This document shows, one piece after another, positions 19,453 through 22,110 of a stretch of DNA of 22,110 nucleotides (the first letter of the stretch is position 1; each line of letters starts with the position of its first letter). The DNA lies in IMG/VR virus record IMGVR_UViG_3300025120_000629, positions 1-22,110 of that record. One strand, 5' to 3'. A program made the translations under genes and the position numbers. The stretch comes from a virus. Below the pieces are notes generated by a model that had not been told where the DNA came from, did not search any database, and saw only the letters and a program-made list of their open reading frames with translations.

Positions 19453-21798
19453 TCATAATTGTGATTTAAGTGTTTCAACTTCTGCTGAAAGTTCTTGTAC
19501 TGCTTTTACAAGCATTGGTACTAAAGCACCATCTGCTACATTTTGAACACCATCGGGAGACTCTCTCCAAATAGAATGTCCTTCTTTTATTTCAGGATGT
19601 GCATCTATCGCTGTTTTTACTTCCTGTGCTATAAAACCATGATTGGTTTGTTTAACTTGACCTTGTACTGGTTCGTCTGAATCAGCATCATAATAGTTTA
19701 CAAAGTCCTCAGATATATCTTTTTTAGATTTCCAATTATAGGTTATAGGTCTTAAATCGTTAATAAAAGAAAGTCCTGCTGTTGAGTCTTGAATGTTTTC
19801 TTTAAGTCTTTCATCAGAATGAGCAGACCAAGAAGTTGTACTTCCATTAAGTGCAATATGAACTCCATTACCACTAATACCTATTGTTGCTGTTGCTGCT
19901 CCTTGTCCTAAAGCATAACGACCATAGACACCCTCATTACTAACTGAAGCTGATGAAGTTCTAGCATAAGCTCCTACAACAGTATTATCAGCTCCTGTTG
20001 TTACAGCATTTTGATAATGAGCTGCCTGATAGCCTATAAAAGTATTATCAGCTCCTGTTGTTACATTTCCACCTGCTTCATAACCTACAAAAGTATTTTC
20101 AGCACCTGTACATAAAGTTCCTGCATTATAACCTACAGCAGTATTAGCATTAGATGTAGTATTGTAGGCTAAAGCATTTGAACCCAAAGCAGTATTATAA
20201 GTTCCTGTAGTGTTTCTTGTTGCTGATAAATAACCCATTGCTATGTTGTAACTTGCTGTGGTATTGGCATCAAGAGAACCATAACCAATGGCTGTGTTGT
20301 AATTTCCTGTAGTATTTGCATACATTACATTAGAACCTATACCTACATTAGCACCACCCGTTGTGTTCGTTATCATCGCATAACGACCAATTGACACATT
20401 ATCACTACTTGTTGTAGAAGCATCTGAAGCTGCATACCCTATCGCAACATTGTAATTACCAGTTGTGTAGCTTCTACCAGCAGAAGAGCCAAGAGCAGTG
20501 TTTTGTGTACCTGTTGTATTTGCTGATAAAGAGCTTGCTCCAACTGCTGTATTGTGGTTTGCTGTGGTGTTGGCGTCTAAAGCTGCATAACCAACTGCTG
20601 TATTACTAGCTCCTGAACTATTTGCTGCCATTGCTGCTGCACCAAAAGCAGAATTATTAGAACCTGTATTTCCTCCTAATGTAGATTTTCCAAAACCACA
20701 ATTATAATTTCCTGAAACATTTGCATCTAAACATTTAAAACCAAACGCAGCATTTTCTATTCCTGTTGTATTTAATTTTAGTGCATCTTGACCAAATGCA
20801 GAATTTTTCCCACCTGAAGTATTTGCTGCTAGAGTTTGAAACCCTACAGCTGTATTTCCATCTCCTGAAGTCAAAGCTGCAAAAACATCCACTCCAACAC
20901 CAGTATTATAGTCAGCAGCATCAATCGTGCCTGTGGTTGTATCTCCAATCATTATGGAGGATGTGCCAAATGCTTTGTAATTAAATTGCGAACCATTAAT
21001 GGTTAGAACATCTGTTTCTGTAGTTCCGTCTACATCTACATTTCCTGAGATATCTAATTCAGTACCTACTAATTTTTGTGTGAGAGTAACAACACCATCA
21101 CTTGCGATTGCTATTGCATCTGTATCTCCGACTGAGCCAATTTGTCCTGCATTAGCAATAGTAATACCACCACTATGAATATCTCTACCAGTAAAAGTAG
21201 CTACACCATCAACTTGAAGTGTAGAAGCCATATCTACTGCTCCATCAATATCTACAACATCTAGGTTAGCTGTTCCATTAACATCAATAGCACCTTCTAG
21301 GTCTATATCGCCACCAATAATGACATCATCAGTAACTGTAAGATCGTCTTGTACTTTAAGGTCAACTACATTAAGACTAGCAAAAGCATCAACAACTTTA
21401 GCTCCACTTCCTGCTCCATCTAAATAAACTGCTTTAACATCTCCTGGTGGAATAGTTATAGTAGCTCCAGAGCCTTGTTTAATAATTATATTTTGAGAAC
21501 CACTTGTACCATTTTCGATAAAGTGCATTCTGTTAAGTGTGTTAGGAGCAATTGTAATAGTACAAGCTGAATCTAGTGTACCTGTGTATTCAATATACAT
21601 AGCTCTTCCTGGATCAGTTGCACCATCTGCTACTGTAGTCGTATGAGTATCAGCATTGGTTGTAATGCCTTCTGTGCCGTAACCTAATGCTTCACCAATC
21701 AGCTCTAAATTAGTATTTGTAGTATTTCCCCAGGTACCTGACTGATCTCCTGTGGCCATCTCTGCTAATCGCAGATCGTTTACATATGTACTTGCCAT
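19453..21798 (-). CDS. Tail fibre with S74 intramolecular chaperone, 781 aa
   Basis: A 781-aa fibre. The N-terminus (YVNDLRLAEMATGDQSGTWG) resembles marine-phage fibre attachment regions. Residues ~30-290 are beta-rich (DLTVTDDVIIGGDIDLEG). Residues 298-622 hold nineteen ~17-residue repeats (NTAVGYAALDANTT type) that probably form a trimeric beta-helical shaft, as in YadA-like heads. The last 121 residues are a peptidase S74 chaperone: SDERLKENI at 661 marks the usual Ser/Lys self-cleavage site, followed by the conserved RPITYNWK and HGFIAQEV blocks. In known S74 proteins the chaperone trimerises the fibre and then cuts itself off. AGAGGT at 21805-21810 gives a strong start. It should bind the host surface. 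Confidence 0.88.
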   Translation of the reverse strand: MASTYVNDLRLAEMATGDQSGTWGNTTNTNLELIGEALGYGTEGITTNADTHTTTVADGATDPGRAMYIEYTGTLDSACTITIAPNTLNRMHFIENGTSGSQNIIIKQGSGATITIPPGDVKAVYLDGAGSGAKVVDAFASLNVVDLKVQDDLTVTDDVIIGGDIDLEGAIDVNGTANLDVVDIDGAVDMASTLQVDGVATFTGRDIHSGGITIANAGQIGSVGDTDAIAIASDGVVTLTQKLVGTELDISGNVDVDGTTETDVLTINGSQFNYKAFGTSSIMIGDTTTGTIDAADYNTGVGVDVFAALTSGDGNTAVGFQTLAANTSGGKNSAFGQDALKLNTTGIENAAFGFKCLDANVSGNYNCGFGKSTLGGNTGSNNSAFGAAAMAANSSGASNTAVGYAALDANTTANHNTAVGASSLSANTTGTQNTALGSSAGRSYTTGNYNVAIGYAASDASTTSSDNVSIGRYAMITNTTGGANVGIGSNVMYANTTGNYNTAIGYGSLDANTTASYNIAMGYLSATRNTTGTYNTALGSNALAYNTTSNANTAVGYNAGTLCTGAENTFVGYEAGGNVTTGADNTFIGYQAAHYQNAVTTGADNTVVGAYARTSSASVSNEGVYGRYALGQGAATATIGISGNGVHIALNGSTTSWSAHSDERLKENIQDSTAGLSFINDLRPITYNWKSKKDISEDFVNYYDADSDEPVQGQVKQTNHGFIAQEVKTAIDAHPEIKEGHSIWRESPDGVQNVADGALVPMLVKAVQELSAEVETLKSQL
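19933..20907 (-). repeat. Nineteen ~51-bp repeats in the tail-fibre gene
   Basis: Each unit encodes roughly N-[TSV]-x-[VIAF]-G-x(6)-x-A-N-T-[TS]-G-x-x, mostly 17 residues, with three or four units of 16, 18 or 20. Units near residues 400-560 are the most alike. The repeats are diverged in DNA, so they look old, apart from a 25-bp exact copy listed separately. Confidence 0.85.
19981..20065. repeat. 25-bp exact direct repeat, 60 bp apart
   Basis: AGTATTATCAGCTCCTGTTG plus TTACA occurs at 19981-20005 and again at 20041-20065. The flanking bases differ (19980 is c, 20040 is a). The 60-bp period equals the 20-residue fibre unit at this end, so this is a recent duplication of one repeat or a site of gene conversion. 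Confidence 0.8.
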
Positions 21799-21804
21799 TT
21801 ATTT

Positions 21805-21810
21805 ACCTCT
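21805..21810 (-). promoter_or_regulatory. Strong ribosome-binding site of the tail-fibre gene
   Basis: AGAGGT on the minus strand, 6 nt before the fibre ATG, in a 22-nt A-rich leader between the fibre gene and the preceding gene. It is one of few clear Shine-Dalgarno motifs in this operon, matching the expected high demand for the fibre. Confidence 0.75.
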
Positions 21811-21820
21811 TTTTTTTATT

Positions 21821-22110
21821 CTACGCTACTTCTTCCCAACTTGGTATTTGAGTTTCATCTATTTCTGAAAATGAAGATGATTGCGTATCTGTTATATTAG
21901 TATAATGCGGAGTTTGGTTTTCATCAATAAGTGACCATATTAACAAGTTACCAACTTCTCCTGTTGCGCTAACACCTAAAATATATACTTTGGCTTGAGC
22001 GTTTGGAATAATAGATCCAACTTGTCCTGTAGCTACTTGACCAGTTGGGATAATATTTACTTTTCCTGTTACAGTAACTGATCCAACAGCTGAAGTAGCG
22101 GCAATACCTG
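21821..22110 (-). CDS. Glycine/valine repeat virion-type protein, 5' part outside window
   Basis: The C-terminal 95 residues of a protein whose start lies beyond the right edge. The beginning repeats short Val/Gly/Thr beta units (AVGSVTVTGKVN, then PTGQVATGQVGS). It then runs into SATGEVGNLLIWSLID and ends DETQIPSWEEVA with a TAG. Short beta repeats ending in a Trp-containing tail (a Q-x-P-x-W-x-E type end) are something I associate with marine-phage virion proteins near fibre genes. The exact role is unknown. It ends 22 nt before the tail-fibre gene, in the same operon. Confidence 0.7.
   Translation of the reverse strand, partial: GIAATSAVGSVTVTGKVNIIPTGQVATGQVGSIIPNAQAKVYILGVSATGEVGNLLIWSLIDENQTPHYTNITDTQSSSFSEIDETQIPSWEEVA

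Noticed and set aside
19933-20907. CRISPR-like array
   Set aside because: The repeats are coding, in frame, diverged and encode fibre units; there are no constant repeats with unique spacers.
1-22110. tRNA genes, integrase or attachment sites
   Set aside because: No cloverleaf-like sequence, recombinase gene or att-type repeat could be recognised; nothing here indicates lysogeny.

Overview
The window is a piece of an AT-rich (roughly 35-40% G+C by eye) marine-type tailed bacteriophage genome, packed with genes and with almost no intergenic DNA. Many neighbouring genes overlap by a single base (TAATG) or are separated by 1-2 nt. Several genes resemble those of short-tailed (podovirus-like) phages known from pelagiphages and uncultured marine viromes: a P22 gp10-like tail/DNA-stabilisation protein, large glycine/alanine-rich ejection-type proteins, and a fibre with a peptidase S74 chaperone. 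The host cannot be read from the sequence. An AT-rich marine alphaproteobacterium such as SAR11 is a reasonable guess, no more.

Layout. Positions 1-2385 carry a short plus-strand replication/recombination set: the 3' part of a primase-helicase, a PD-(D/E)XK-type nuclease and a 57-residue small protein. It converges with a long minus-strand late operon that runs from beyond the right edge down to 2372. In transcription order (right to left) this operon encodes: a repeat-rich virion protein cut by the window edge; a 781-aa tail fibre with nineteen ~17-residue repeats and a C-terminal S74 domain; two small proteins; a short promoter-like spacer; a small lipoprotein; a 42-aa membrane peptide; a 67-aa protein; a staphylococcal-nuclease homologue; two large exported low-complexity proteins; a lysis cassette (membrane coiled-coil protein, 3-TM holin, XhlA-like protein, T4-type lysozyme); the gp10-like protein; a small virion-like protein; a 2OG-Fe(II) oxygenase; and four large virion/ejection-type proteins. 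Terminase, portal and capsid genes are not here and presumably lie to the right.

How it fits together. The plus-strand genes act in DNA replication and processing. The minus-strand genes build the tail and the injected proteins, lyse the cell, and send several products into the host envelope. The least understood part is about 14506-18848. There the phage encodes two proteins with Sec-type signal peptides (one Asn/Thr/Ser-rich, one with disulfide-type Cys repeats and an extreme acidic tract), a lipoprotein and a tiny membrane peptide, with a cytoplasmic nuclease among them. This envelope-directed module is the best candidate for an undescribed system. All functional names come from reading motifs by eye; no database search was run.
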